DNA of 38,280 nucleotides from a virus. This document shows, in pieces, positions 25,692 through 34,865 of this stretch (the first letter of the stretch is position 1; each line of letters starts with the position of its first letter). The notes beneath the pieces are model-generated. The model was not told the origin of the DNA and did no database searches. It saw nothing but the letters and a program-made list of their open reading frames with translations. The stretch is from the IMG/VR virus record IMGVR_UViG_3300042141_000028, positions 1-38,280 of that record, one strand, 5' to 3'. Both the position numbers and the translations under genes were made by a program.

Positions 25692-27173
25692 CTAGAATGC
25701 GCGATTTGCTCTGCGCTGTGATGCAAGTCCAAGTTCAGCACGACCCGCTTTACCAGCGAATCTTGCTTCTTCTTCTTTTGACAACTGTTCAAGTTGCTGA
25801 AGTTCTTTTGCCGAACGAGAAATAACTGCTTTTTCTACGCCTACTTGTCCAAGGTCTTGAGTTCTTGAGAACCCAGCAAGTTGAGATGCTCTTGGAGTTG
25901 CAATAGCAACTTGAGATAATTTAGGCGTAATAGTTTCAAACGTCTCACCAAGGGCTGCGTATTCCTTTGCTCGCTCCTCGGTTAGACCACCCTTGATAGC
26001 ACCTGCGCCCGTTGCTGCAATTCCTTGGGCTTCTGCTGCCGACAGAACTTCGTAGCCAGCAAGTTCATCTTGCAACTGCTTAACTCCCTTTTCTCCAAGA
26101 AGAAGAGTCTTTGCTAAAGTTGTTCTATCTACTGTTGGGAAATATCTTGAGAGCGTGCTCTTGATTACTTGAGGCGCTCTATCAATTCTGTCAAATACTT
26201 TAACTAGGCGGTCAGCCACTGTTGAATACGATAATCCTTTGCCGATTAGACTAGAAGTAAAGTCTTCTGTAGAAATATCTTTTAATCCTGAACTGCTTAG
26301 AAGGTCAGCCATTTCACTCTGAGTCTTAACATACTCAGCAATTGTAGGTACAGTTACTGGCTTGCCTTGCTGTCTTAAGTCTTGAAGGTCATAGATACCC
26401 TTAAAGCGCTTTGTAAACTCAGCAAGATTTGGATTATTTCTAGCATCTTGCAGGGCAAGATTTAATGACTCATCAATAGTAGAACCAGTTAAGTAGAACT
26501 TAGATACTATGTTGTAAAGTTCATTTATCCAGGCTTTATTCATTTCGGCTGCGCCGAAGAAAAGAGCAAGAGTATTTCTAAATGTATCTCTGGCTAGACT
26601 AGGACCTGCAAATTTGTCTGTTACAGAAGCCGTACTAGGTGTAGTAGTACTTGGTGTAGTAGTACTTGGTGTAGTAGTACTTGGTGTAGTAGTAGAAGGT
26701 GTAGTAGTGCTAGGTGTAGTAGTAGAAGGTGTAGTAGTGCTAGGTGTAGTAGTAGAAGGTGCCGTTTTTAAGGCATTAGCACCAACTGCACTACCAAATG
26801 TTGCCTGCGTAGCACCGCCTTCTGAACGAGCCTGAGCGCTTGCTATTTGAGAAGAGTTGCTAGTCTTTTTAGGTTGCTTGTAAAGTTTCCATTGACCAGA
26901 ACTTGCTCCGCCAATCCAACCATAATAATAAATATTATCTTCATCTTCTGGTGGCGCTTCTGGTCTATTGGTTGGGTCTTTCATTGGGTCGGCTTTAGCG
27001 CGAGCAGCAGCCTCTTCTGCTAGACGCTTTTCGCGTTCAGCCTTTAGTTCGTCCATTCTGGCTTGGCGCTTTTGTTCTGGAGTTAATTCAACAGTTGGGG
27101 TAACGCCTCTTGGAACAATCTTTTCAGGACTATCTACATATTCACCTGTATAGTAATTATAGTATCTAGCCAT
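25692..27173 (-). CDS. Putative virion protein with PSTTT repeats, 493 aa
   Basis: The N-terminal 135 residues are charged (Glu/Ala/Lys-rich, LKAEREKRLAEEAAARAKAD). Then come eight tandem PSTTT units (residues 140-179), encoded by a 15-base DNA repeat. The remainder is helical (NMNKAWINELYNIVSKFYLT-like; LFGRDTFRNTLALFFGAAEM region), with a C-terminal coiled-coil (KELQQLEQLSKEEEARFAGK). Its place between the scaffold and the 369- and 1700-aa proteins suggests an internal virion or ejection protein. Pro-Thr rich stretches often are flexible linkers. Confidence 0.62.
   Translation of the reverse strand: MARYYNYYTGEYVDSPEKIVPRGVTPTVELTPEQKRQARMDELKAEREKRLAEEAAARAKADPMKDPTNRPEAPPEDEDNIYYYGWIGGASSGQWKLYKQPKKTSNSSQIASAQARSEGGATQATFGSAVGANALKTAPSTTTPSTTTPSTTTPSTTTPSTTTPSTTTPSTTTPSTTTPSTASVTDKFAGPSLARDTFRNTLALFFGAAEMNKAWINELYNIVSKFYLTGSTIDESLNLALQDARNNPNLAEFTKRFKGIYDLQDLRQQGKPVTVPTIAEYVKTQSEMADLLSSSGLKDISTEDFTSSLIGKGLSYSTVADRLVKVFDRIDRAPQVIKSTLSRYFPTVDRTTLAKTLLLGEKGVKQLQDELAGYEVLSAAEAQGIAATGAGAIKGGLTEERAKEYAALGETFETITPKLSQVAIATPRASQLAGFSRTQDLGQVGVEKAVISRSAKELQQLEQLSKEEEARFAGKAGRAELGLASQRRANRAF
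26638..26757. repeat. Eight tandem 15-bp repeats coding PSTTT
   Basis: Unit GGTGTAGTAGTACTT on the plus strand, with two variant types: (a) ...ACTT in the first three units, (b) ...AGAA and GCTA alternating in the last five, so units 4-8 also form a 30-bp pattern. Length variation by slippage is likely between isolates. It codes the Thr-Pro linker of the 493-aa protein. Confidence 0.9.
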
Positions 27174-28283
27174 TTATACTCCAAATCCCATTGCTCGTGC
27201 TAAACCAGTAGCAAGGTCTCTTGCTGACTCATTCTTCCAAGAAGTTTTTTCTGAATTAGGATGGAACTTCAAATAATTATCAAACTCACTAAGGCTTGCC
27301 ATATTTACTTTTCCAGCAGTTCCATCTGGTCGAAGAAACTTATCTAAATCAGAATTTGATAAATCAATAGTTGTAGGGTCAATTTCCCACCACTTAGCCA
27401 TACGAGCCACATATGGTTCAGCCAAATCCATAACGGTAAGATTTGGATTAGCCTTAAGTCTGTCAGCAAATAATGGGTAAAGTTCTGCAGCCTTTGTATT
27501 GAATTGACTCTTTATGGTATCTAAAGTCATTTCGCCCTTAGATAACTGAACCGCCATATTGGCTAGTTCTTTATCACTTAAGTAGTCAAGACCATTATTT
27601 TTTGCAAGAGTCTTTAGAGCGGTAACTTGGTTAATTACTGTGGACGGCAAACTCTTCGGGTCGCCTACGTTTACCTTAGCCCATAGATAATCACGAGCAA
27701 AAGAATTAGCATCAAAGGAAGAGGGTTTAGCCGCTATCTCTGTAACGCCTTCTTTTGTTACCGTTGTAGTTCTTTGCTTGCCAGCATCTTTGGCTGCCTC
27801 AGTCAGTTTCTTAAAAAAGTCAGCAAAATCTGCAGCGGTTATTTGAGCGTCAATGCCTGACGTAAATCCTAAATCTTTAGCAGCCTTGCTTAATAAAGCA
27901 TCTGATGTGACTTGGTCATAATCCACATAGTTAATTACTGTCCCATCAGAACGAGGGGTTGTCTTTGTTAATTTATCTAATACGTCCCAAGGGCTCATCT
28001 TCTGACCTTGAGCAAAGGCGGAAATGGCACCGTCTACAAGAGAGTTCCAAAGAGTTTGACGCATAGCCCTGGTAGGGGATGCCTTCTTCTCTACTGTAAT
28101 TAGATACTCTTGTAGGGCAAGGACAGCGCTCTGAGGTAGTTTGCTAAATGACTTTTTAATAATTGAAGCATCAGCCTTGACAAGGTTACCGTCTTTATCT
28201 GGCATCCAGATATAAGTAATCTTAGGACCTTTAGGTTTGGGTGTAACCTTTGGCGCTTCAAGCACTGGGGGTGGTTTAGCCAT
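27174..28283 (-). CDS. Putative internal virion protein, 369 aa
   Basis: A Pro/Lys-rich start (VLEAPKVTPKPKGPKITYIW) precedes a helical body (SFSKLPQSAVLALQEYLITV; EQFNTKAAELYPLFADRLKA-like). Calm charged helices with no membrane segment or known motif. Starts with TAATG overlap to the 1700-aa gene and leads without gap to the 493-aa gene; the three probably form one ejection or core module. No family recognised. Confidence 0.62.
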   Translation of the reverse strand: MAKPPPVLEAPKVTPKPKGPKITYIWMPDKDGNLVKADASIIKKSFSKLPQSAVLALQEYLITVEKKASPTRAMRQTLWNSLVDGAISAFAQGQKMSPWDVLDKLTKTTPRSDGTVINYVDYDQVTSDALLSKAAKDLGFTSGIDAQITAADFADFFKKLTEAAKDAGKQRTTTVTKEGVTEIAAKPSSFDANSFARDYLWAKVNVGDPKSLPSTVINQVTALKTLAKNNGLDYLSDKELANMAVQLSKGEMTLDTIKSQFNTKAAELYPLFADRLKANPNLTVMDLAEPYVARMAKWWEIDPTTIDLSNSDLDKFLRPDGTAGKVNMASLSEFDNYLKFHPNSEKTSWKNESARDLATGLARAMGFGV

Positions 28284-31200
28284 TACTTATTCTCCCTCAA
28301 GTTATCATTGACAAAATATCTTAATATTACTCTTTGAAGAACTGGGTCCCAAAGAGATAGGGTTCTGTCTAATTGCTCAACCCACTGAGCCCTAATCGTG
28401 CCCTTACTACCAGTTGGAGCATCTTCATAAGCCTTAACATATGAATTTCTAGATTTAACAAAAGCATCTGCGTGAGTCCAAAATTGGGTATTGCCAAACT
28501 CATTCATAAACTTCTTATCATTTGTAATTAGATATAGACCTTGTGACCATCTCCAGGCTGCGTCACCCTTGCTAGCATTATTGTTGTAATCATTTTTCCA
28601 AATTTCAGAGGCTTCGCTTAACTGATTAACGTACTGCTTTAGAGCATCTACATACTCAGGTACGCTTCTGTATGTAGCCTGTGGTCCAAGATACTTTTGA
28701 GCAGCATCATTGTAAACCTTTTTCTGTTCAGTATATGCCTTCCAGAACCTAGACAACTCAAGTTCTTCTTCGACTTTTTGTGGTGTCTTAAGTCTGTCGT
28801 TTAGATATGTGCCACCAGGAAGAGTTGTATTGGGGTCATTGAGAAACTTATTGACCTGCGGGCTGTACTCTTTAGGTAAGTCTGCGGTCATCAGTCCTAC
28901 AACATCAGGGCTAATTAACTCTAGTCTTTTTGATAGACCAGAATAATCTTCCCAAATTCTATTGTATGCCTGAATTGATGGAGTTACATATAGATTGCGA
29001 TTCTTATATGAAGCAAAAAGTCGGTCAATTGGGAACTTGTCTCCACCTGCTAAACGCATCTGAGCCTGGAAATCAGCCTCTGCTCTGTCTTGAACCTCTT
29101 CTTCTGGCAACCCTTGAGCACGGTATTTGTCAGTCAATAATGAATAATACTCGCTATAGAGTCTTGTTGGTATAGATTCAATTACCTGAGCAGTACCAAA
29201 AATAGACCAGAACTGGTTGAAAGCCTTACGCTTGTAAATGTCCTTTGCGCCCTTTAGGATAGTTTTATCTGTTGGCATAGGACCAAGTTTCATTTCATAA
29301 AGAATCCACTGACGCTGGGCTTCGGAGTTCCAGGTAGCCATCCAAGATGCGTTGGTTTTATCTTCGTTAAATTGCGTCTGCCAAGAACGGTACCAGGCTG
29401 GGGTAAAAGTTCTACCTAGTTGTGTACCTACTTTGGTCTCTAATCCAAACGGAAATAACTCTTCATATGAGTAACCAGGAATCTTGCCTACAGTATTATT
29501 TACAAATTCCTTCAGATATTCTTCTGAATTTGGCTTATCTTTGTAAATCTGTGATACACCAATTGGAACCATCCAGTTTGGACCAGGTAGGTTTGCAAGA
29601 TAGTTAGTTGCTCGGGTGCTGAGCATAATGCCCTTACCCTTATTTAGACCCATTTCTTTTGTTCCAGGAATCATAATATAAACTGCATCTTTAGGGTCTT
29701 CGACTGGATTGCCATACTGGTCTACACCAAATGTGTTGTATAAACCATAATAAGAGTTCAAAAATCCAGCAACGCGCTTTGGTTTACGAACAGCAAAGTT
29801 TGTATAACGATAGATACCACTAGCAGAAGCGTTAGGGAATACAAGTCCGTAACGAGCAAGATAAAGAGCACGATGTTGACGAGGAATCGTATAGAAGGTT
29901 CTGTTAATTCCAGTCACTAATTCTGCTGCAGCAGCCTGACGCACAGATAAAGCCGTAGCCAAACTTACTTCTTGACCCTGCGCTCTAAGTAGATTCAACT
30001 TCTCGGCGGTCAGTCTTGCGTGTTGCGGCGTAGCCCACACCTCACGGATAAGGTTTTCTGACTTAAGTAAACCTCTCCAGGCTGCCGAAAGTAAGGCATC
30101 AAAGTTCTGAGAGAAGTTAGCGGTTAGTGTTGTAGGCGAACCGTAGTTAACTTCAAGGGGCTCAATTGGAGCCATTTGGTCAATCTTGTCAGCCAACGAT
30201 GCTCGTAGTTCATTTTCAGTTACTCGACCAGATGCTGCAATAGTGCGAGCCTCTTGGGTTGGTAGATACTTATTGACGTATGCCATTGACTCATCAATGA
30301 TGGCAGCAATATCATCATAGTCTCTGCCCATTGAATTGGCATAGGAACGTGCTTGGCTTGTTCCAGCCCAGCCAGCAAGTAATTGTTCACGGCTTGCGCC
30401 CTGCAAAATCTGGTCTACAAGTACATCGCCTCGCATATGATTATTAACTACATATGCTAATTCAGCAAAATATCCTGGGTCAGCCTGATTAGTTGTTGTC
30501 CGAGCGCTTGAACGCATAATTAAGTTGATTCTACCAACAGTAGCCTTATTGCCAAGTAACTCAAGAGTTCTTGTTGAGTTATTTACAATCTCGCTCTTAT
30601 ATCCTTCGCCAAGATATTTGGGATTTGTAAATGAAGGAATAGTCATCTTTTGACCATCAAACAAAGTAATAGTTACTTCATCTGGCATAATTGGTCTTGC
30701 AGCATAAGCATTATCTGCTACTGAAAATAGTTCAGCCTGTTCTTTTAACTTAGGCTTTAGTTCATCAAGTATGCGTCCAATCTCAGCATACGCTCTAGCA
30801 ATTGCAGCCTCTTGGGCTAACAATTCTGGAGCCATAGTATTAATATTTTGAACTGCCTCAGCAAGGGTTATCTCGGCTTTGCGAATATCGCTGCCGTATT
30901 TTATTGCGCCTTCTTTTGTATTTTTGAGAGTCTCAATTCGTGCCTTAAGACTGTAAACTGTTGGCACATCTAACTTGGTATTCTTACCATAGTCCATTGT
31001 GTACTTGTTGAGTTTAGCCTCAAGAGCAGCAACTTCGCGCTCTGCTGCCCTAAGGTCTGAGGCTACATCATCAGCCCAGTCTGCCTTGGTTCTTGGAGAT
31101 ACACCAGGAGTATCAGCAAAGAATTTTTGATACTCAGCAAAAATAGTATCTCGATTGCTTAAGGCTATGTCGTATTGTTGAGAAATAGCATTAATCTCTC

Positions 31201-33385
31201 GTTGCACTTCCTTTTTGGCGTTAGGAAGCATAGTCTTTGATTTTTCAACATTGCGTCCAAGGAAACGAGCAAAGTTCTTTACGATTCCAGCAGCAGCGGT
31301 AGAAAACATAGGGCGAACAAAGTCCATACCCGAAGAAAGGGTCGCTGCCAACATAGGCTCAAATACCGAGTTTTTAGGAATATAAGAGAATCGGTACAAC
31401 TGAGCAATCGAAAATAGTTTGTTTCCAGTATTAAATAATGCTGCTATTGCATCACCTGTTGTTCCAACAGTCCTTTGCACACCACCCACAAATGCGTTCT
31501 TTTTGCTACGAGCCGCTCTAGCAATATGTTTATCTAGTTTTCCAAATGGCAACATAGGCATAGAGTCAATTAACTTGCGCTGAGTCTCAGCATTAACCCT
31601 TACTCTAACTCCAGATGGGTCAATTGCAAAACCGTGCTCGCGAAGTTGACCGTGAACAGTGTATACATTTTCCATTAGGTCATCAACAAATCCGTCAATT
31701 ATTGTATCGCTATAGTAACCACGAGTATAAGCAAGAGTTCTTGCTATCTCTTTATTTGCTGCATCAATAACAGCAGCCCGAGCGCCATCATTAGGGGCTG
31801 ACACAAACTTATCAATCAATTGACGACGATAATCAGATACTGTCATACGTTCTTTGGTATGTGTTACAATAACTCTATCGCCACGAGTAAATAATGGAAT
31901 ATCATCAAATACTGCAATTAGTTCTTCTACGCCATTCATAGGGCGAAGACCTGAGTTAGTGACAAGACCTTTAGGCATATAAGTACCAAAGGCACGCATA
32001 AGAACCGTAACTGGCTTACCTATAATATCGCCACCAAGGACGCTTTGGCTTACGCCACCAATCTTAGAGAAGTCGCGCTCAACGATTGCTGTCTTAATCT
32101 TACCTGCACGGCTACGAGCAGCAGCAAATCCAGCCTGACCAATAACTGGTTCTGCTGGCTTATAGTTTTTGCCAAAGAATGTAGGAGTTAACTCAACTAC
32201 ACCAGTTTCAGGGTTAACGGTCTCACGCATAAATGCGTCATAAATCTCTTGCTTCTTAGGGTCTTTCTTGATTGCATCGTCAAATGCTTGAGATACTCTA
32301 GCCCTTTGTTCAGGAGAATAAACATTAACCCGACCAGTAAGCGCAAAATCATTTTGAATCTGTGCCGCACCATTGCTGATATACCACAAATCATCAGCGT
32401 TGCCAGCCTCCATAAGTCTTAAGACGGAAGGCTCATAGCCCTTATCAGCCAAGATTAGGTCACGCACAAAACGTGGGTCTTTGGTATTACGTATTAAATC
32501 AGGAAGTCTTGGGTTAAGGCTGTGTTTCTTTACAATTCTTACAATGTCAATAATATTATCTGACTCAGCAAGGTCTTGAATATCTTGACCAAGTACGGTT
32601 CTATTACCCTGAGTTCCACCCGATTCAATCCATAGGATATGGTCATCGGCTGCCTTTTCCATCTTAGGCATAGCCTCAACATCGCCTACGCGAATCTTGG
32701 TACTCAATCCAGCCTTATATGCGCCTGCTTTTATCGCAGCACCTGCACCAGTAAAGGCTCCCTGGATAGCAGCATTTTTAATCAAGAAATCGCTAGTTCC
32801 AGTTACCCATTTACCAACAACATTATCTGTAAAATTCTTTTGAATATCTTCATCGTTCCAAAGGTCTACACCTTCTAAGTCAATACCCCCAAAACCCAAA
32901 GCAAGAGCCTGATATGCACTTAATGGATTGATTGGTGACTTAAGCGATGCAATACCTACAGAAACTTGTTCGGTTCTATTATAGGCATCTATTATATCGC
33001 TAAATTGAAAACCCTTTTGAAATTCATCTCTTTTGTAAAGAGCACTTGTTGGGTCACTAAGTAAAAATGCAGCGCCAAGTGGTCTAGCAATAATCGGGCT
33101 AAACACATATTCGTCAGCCTTTTGTGCAACATAAAGAACTGGGTCAACTATCTTTGCTGTACCTTGGTCATAAGTAAGAAGACCAGCATCCTTTAGAGAC
33201 TTACGAGTTCCAGCCTCAGCATACATACCAGCCTGCGCTGCAAGTTCTGGCTGACCTTTGAATACAGCACCAGTGCCAACTTTGGTACCAGTTGTCGCTA
33301 AGCCACCCACAATACCGCGAAGTGGTGAAGTCAATACGTCAGCGGTTCCCTTTAATACCTCAAGGAAGTTATCCCATAATGGCAT
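28283..33385 (-). CDS. Giant internal virion / DNA-ejection protein, 1700 aa
   Basis: By far the longest gene (13% of the genome). The N-terminal part (residues 1-260) is Gly/Ala-rich with hydrophobic stretches (LRGIVGGLATTGTKVGTGAV; IARPLGAAFLLSDPTSALYK; AAIQGAFTGAGAAIKAGAYK), which could enter a membrane. A middle region has coiled coils (EREVAALEAKLNKYTMDYGK). The C-terminal third is helical with many aromatics. No known catalytic motif is visible to me. The size and position fit inner core/ejection proteins of podoviruses (gp16- or N4-type). A tape measure is the alternative, but tail tube genes are missing. Confidence 0.7.
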   Translation of the reverse strand: MPLWDNFLEVLKGTADVLTSPLRGIVGGLATTGTKVGTGAVFKGQPELAAQAGMYAEAGTRKSLKDAGLLTYDQGTAKIVDPVLYVAQKADEYVFSPIIARPLGAAFLLSDPTSALYKRDEFQKGFQFSDIIDAYNRTEQVSVGIASLKSPINPLSAYQALALGFGGIDLEGVDLWNDEDIQKNFTDNVVGKWVTGTSDFLIKNAAIQGAFTGAGAAIKAGAYKAGLSTKIRVGDVEAMPKMEKAADDHILWIESGGTQGNRTVLGQDIQDLAESDNIIDIVRIVKKHSLNPRLPDLIRNTKDPRFVRDLILADKGYEPSVLRLMEAGNADDLWYISNGAAQIQNDFALTGRVNVYSPEQRARVSQAFDDAIKKDPKKQEIYDAFMRETVNPETGVVELTPTFFGKNYKPAEPVIGQAGFAAARSRAGKIKTAIVERDFSKIGGVSQSVLGGDIIGKPVTVLMRAFGTYMPKGLVTNSGLRPMNGVEELIAVFDDIPLFTRGDRVIVTHTKERMTVSDYRRQLIDKFVSAPNDGARAAVIDAANKEIARTLAYTRGYYSDTIIDGFVDDLMENVYTVHGQLREHGFAIDPSGVRVRVNAETQRKLIDSMPMLPFGKLDKHIARAARSKKNAFVGGVQRTVGTTGDAIAALFNTGNKLFSIAQLYRFSYIPKNSVFEPMLAATLSSGMDFVRPMFSTAAAGIVKNFARFLGRNVEKSKTMLPNAKKEVQREINAISQQYDIALSNRDTIFAEYQKFFADTPGVSPRTKADWADDVASDLRAAEREVAALEAKLNKYTMDYGKNTKLDVPTVYSLKARIETLKNTKEGAIKYGSDIRKAEITLAEAVQNINTMAPELLAQEAAIARAYAEIGRILDELKPKLKEQAELFSVADNAYAARPIMPDEVTITLFDGQKMTIPSFTNPKYLGEGYKSEIVNNSTRTLELLGNKATVGRINLIMRSSARTTTNQADPGYFAELAYVVNNHMRGDVLVDQILQGASREQLLAGWAGTSQARSYANSMGRDYDDIAAIIDESMAYVNKYLPTQEARTIAASGRVTENELRASLADKIDQMAPIEPLEVNYGSPTTLTANFSQNFDALLSAAWRGLLKSENLIREVWATPQHARLTAEKLNLLRAQGQEVSLATALSVRQAAAAELVTGINRTFYTIPRQHRALYLARYGLVFPNASASGIYRYTNFAVRKPKRVAGFLNSYYGLYNTFGVDQYGNPVEDPKDAVYIMIPGTKEMGLNKGKGIMLSTRATNYLANLPGPNWMVPIGVSQIYKDKPNSEEYLKEFVNNTVGKIPGYSYEELFPFGLETKVGTQLGRTFTPAWYRSWQTQFNEDKTNASWMATWNSEAQRQWILYEMKLGPMPTDKTILKGAKDIYKRKAFNQFWSIFGTAQVIESIPTRLYSEYYSLLTDKYRAQGLPEEEVQDRAEADFQAQMRLAGGDKFPIDRLFASYKNRNLYVTPSIQAYNRIWEDYSGLSKRLELISPDVVGLMTADLPKEYSPQVNKFLNDPNTTLPGGTYLNDRLKTPQKVEEELELSRFWKAYTEQKKVYNDAAQKYLGPQATYRSVPEYVDALKQYVNQLSEASEIWKNDYNNNASKGDAAWRWSQGLYLITNDKKFMNEFGNTQFWTHADAFVKSRNSYVKAYEDAPTGSKGTIRAQWVEQLDRTLSLWDPVLQRVILRYFVNDNLRENK

Positions 33386-33588
33386 TACTTAACCTCCGCA
33401 TATGTAAATGTATCCTGGTCCCCACCCTTTACTTCAGACCCAGTAATAGCCATAATAAAAATATCTCTATCTTGTGGCGATTCCCAAGGAATCATCGCAA
33501 GCGGAATTGCTATCTCAAAGTTTTCATAACCTAAAGAATTAGCAAACTTATCGAGATGGTCAAAAAAACTATTCTCCATCCATCTCAC
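33385..33588 (-). CDS. Small hypothetical virion-block protein, 67 aa
   Basis: GTG start at 33588 overlaps the previous stop (GTGA); an ATG at 33579 is an alternative. NSFFDHLDKFANSLGYENFE, then PLAMIPWESPQDRDIFIMAI. Tight overlap with both neighbours (TAATG with the 1700-aa gene). Unknown function. Confidence 0.65.
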   Translation of the reverse strand: MRWMENSFFDHLDKFANSLGYENFEIAIPLAMIPWESPQDRDIFIMAITGSEVKGGDQDTFTYAEVK

Positions 33589-34091
33589 AATATTTGCGCC
33601 TTTAGAAAGTTAACAAACTTTTTGTAAGAATCTGGTGCGCCCTGTAGGCGAGTTGCATTCATAAGGTCAGGTAGATAACGTTTAATCATATCTACGCCCT
33701 CTGTTTGATTAATTGCAGAGGTTACGCGTGGTGATACTGCTTCTCTTCCTCTTCCGCGACCAAAATCAATTCCATCAGATATTGGAAGGTATTCGGTTGG
33801 TTCTGCATCTATCGGCTCAATAGCCGACATAAAGTTAGAAAGATTCATATTTGAAGTTGGTAGTTCGGACGCTGGGTTTGCTGCGTTTGCCGTTGTAGCC
33901 ACATTACCACCTTCTGAAATTTGTTGTGCCATAGCAGTATTTTGTCCCTGAGGAAATCCTGAAGGGCGAAGTTGAGTTGCTTTAGCAACCTTTTGCGCTA
34001 CAAATTTTCCTGACTGTCCATTGCCACCAGTGGCTGAAACCTTTGTCGGGTTGTTCTGGTCCGCACCTGGACGAAAACCTCCACTTACCAT
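33585..34091 (-). CDS. Hypothetical virion-block protein, 168 aa
   Basis: Starts MVSGGFRPGADQNNPTKVSA and then a long Gly/Asn/Ala/Gln-rich, likely disordered region (GGNGQSGKFVAQKVAKATQL, MAQQISEGGNVATTANAANP). The end (VDMIKRYLPDLMNATRLQGA, PDSYKKFVNFLKAQIL) is a helical domain. The GGYRPG-type start is common in phages of this kind, next to the portal. The role is unknown. GAGGAGAAATA precedes the ATG. Confidence 0.7.
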   Translation of the reverse strand: MVSGGFRPGADQNNPTKVSATGGNGQSGKFVAQKVAKATQLRPSGFPQGQNTAMAQQISEGGNVATTANAANPASELPTSNMNLSNFMSAIEPIDAEPTEYLPISDGIDFGRGRGREAVSPRVTSAINQTEGVDMIKRYLPDLMNATRLQGAPDSYKKFVNFLKAQIL

Positions 34092-34318
34092 TATTTCTCC
34101 TCTGGTGTATATGAATATTCTTCAGCGCTTAACAACATTCCTTTGGCTAACCAAGGGTTCATATTGTCGCTAACATCTGTCATTAAATATCGAGTGCCCT
34201 CATAATCTGACCACTCGCTTACAAGAACCCATCCTGTACAGATTTGGCTCTCTGAATCTTCTAGTTCATCAGCAAGGATTCGCATAGCCTCATTTATGGC
34301 TTCTGTAAACTTGCTCAT
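34091..34318 (-). CDS. Small hypothetical virion-block protein, 75 aa
   Basis: A helical start (FTEAINEAMRILADELEDSE), then SQICTGWVLVSEWSDYEGTR and YLMTDVSDNMNPWLAKGMLL. The beta part has two Trp in a pattern typical for small alpha-beta phage proteins of unknown function. Overlaps both neighbours by few bases. Confidence 0.68.
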   Translation of the reverse strand: MSKFTEAINEAMRILADELEDSESQICTGWVLVSEWSDYEGTRYLMTDVSDNMNPWLAKGMLLSAEEYSYTPEEK

Positions 34319-34851
34319 TTAGATTGTTCTTCGGTATAAAATGGTGGAGATGAATAAGCGCTAACCTTAGATGCTATCTCCATTGCTTGCATTGGTTCTG
34401 CGCCTGCATAGAGCGCACCTAGAGCAAATGCTCCACCAGAACCTATTGCATAAAGATTGTCTTCATTTTTCATAACCGACAAATCTTCATCTACATCAAA
34501 CAGTTCTCCGCCAACTGCGATTAAGAACTGGAATCTCATTCCATCTTTTTTGTCTTCATCAAAGTTGTAACCATTCTCAGTCAAACATTTACGAAGCGAT
34601 GGCATTGCTTTGACAATCATAAAACGATATGGGTCTTTTTTATCCTTAGCCGTAAAGGTTGGTGGCACCCAGATATTCTGGGCTATATCGCAAGGTGCAA
34701 CTTCTCCTGCTCCTGCGATTAATAATGCACCACGTGATGCTATTTTCTTCATTACTTTGTGAGCGTAGATTCTTCCTGAATCATCAATTACTCGGCTATC
34801 GGCTACGAGGACGCTTTTATCGTCGTACTCAATTCCAATAATCGTCGTCAT
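34315..34851 (-). CDS. Proteasome-type Ntn-hydrolase, candidate head-maturation protease
   Basis: 178 aa. The start MTTIIGIEYDDKSVLVADSR follows proteasome beta-subunit/HslV: Thr2 would be the nucleophile after Met removal, Asp18 in ADSR the D17 equivalent, and Lys35 or Lys36 in HKVMKKI the K33 equivalent. LLIAGAGEVAPCD, LIAVGGELFDVD and YAIGSGGAFALGALYAGAEP complete the fold; GSGG is the typical C-terminal site. It sits directly after the portal, exactly where prohead proteases usually are, and no other protease candidate is in the head cluster. Either capsid/scaffold processing or a host-directed proteolysis role is possible. CTAGGAGGGG precedes the ATG. Confidence 0.82.
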   Translation of the reverse strand: MTTIIGIEYDDKSVLVADSRVIDDSGRIYAHKVMKKIASRGALLIAGAGEVAPCDIAQNIWVPPTFTAKDKKDPYRFMIVKAMPSLRKCLTENGYNFDEDKKDGMRFQFLIAVGGELFDVDEDLSVMKNEDNLYAIGSGGAFALGALYAGAEPMQAMEIASKVSAYSSPPFYTEEQSK

Positions 34852-34865
34852 CGTCCCCTCCTAGA

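Noticed and set aside
26638-26757. Tandem repeats as a possible CRISPR array
   Set aside because: 15-base units without spacers that code for a regular protein repeat; no cas genes in the window.
26614-26835. Val/Gly repeat frame on the plus strand
   Set aside because: Antisense shadow of the PSTTT repeats.
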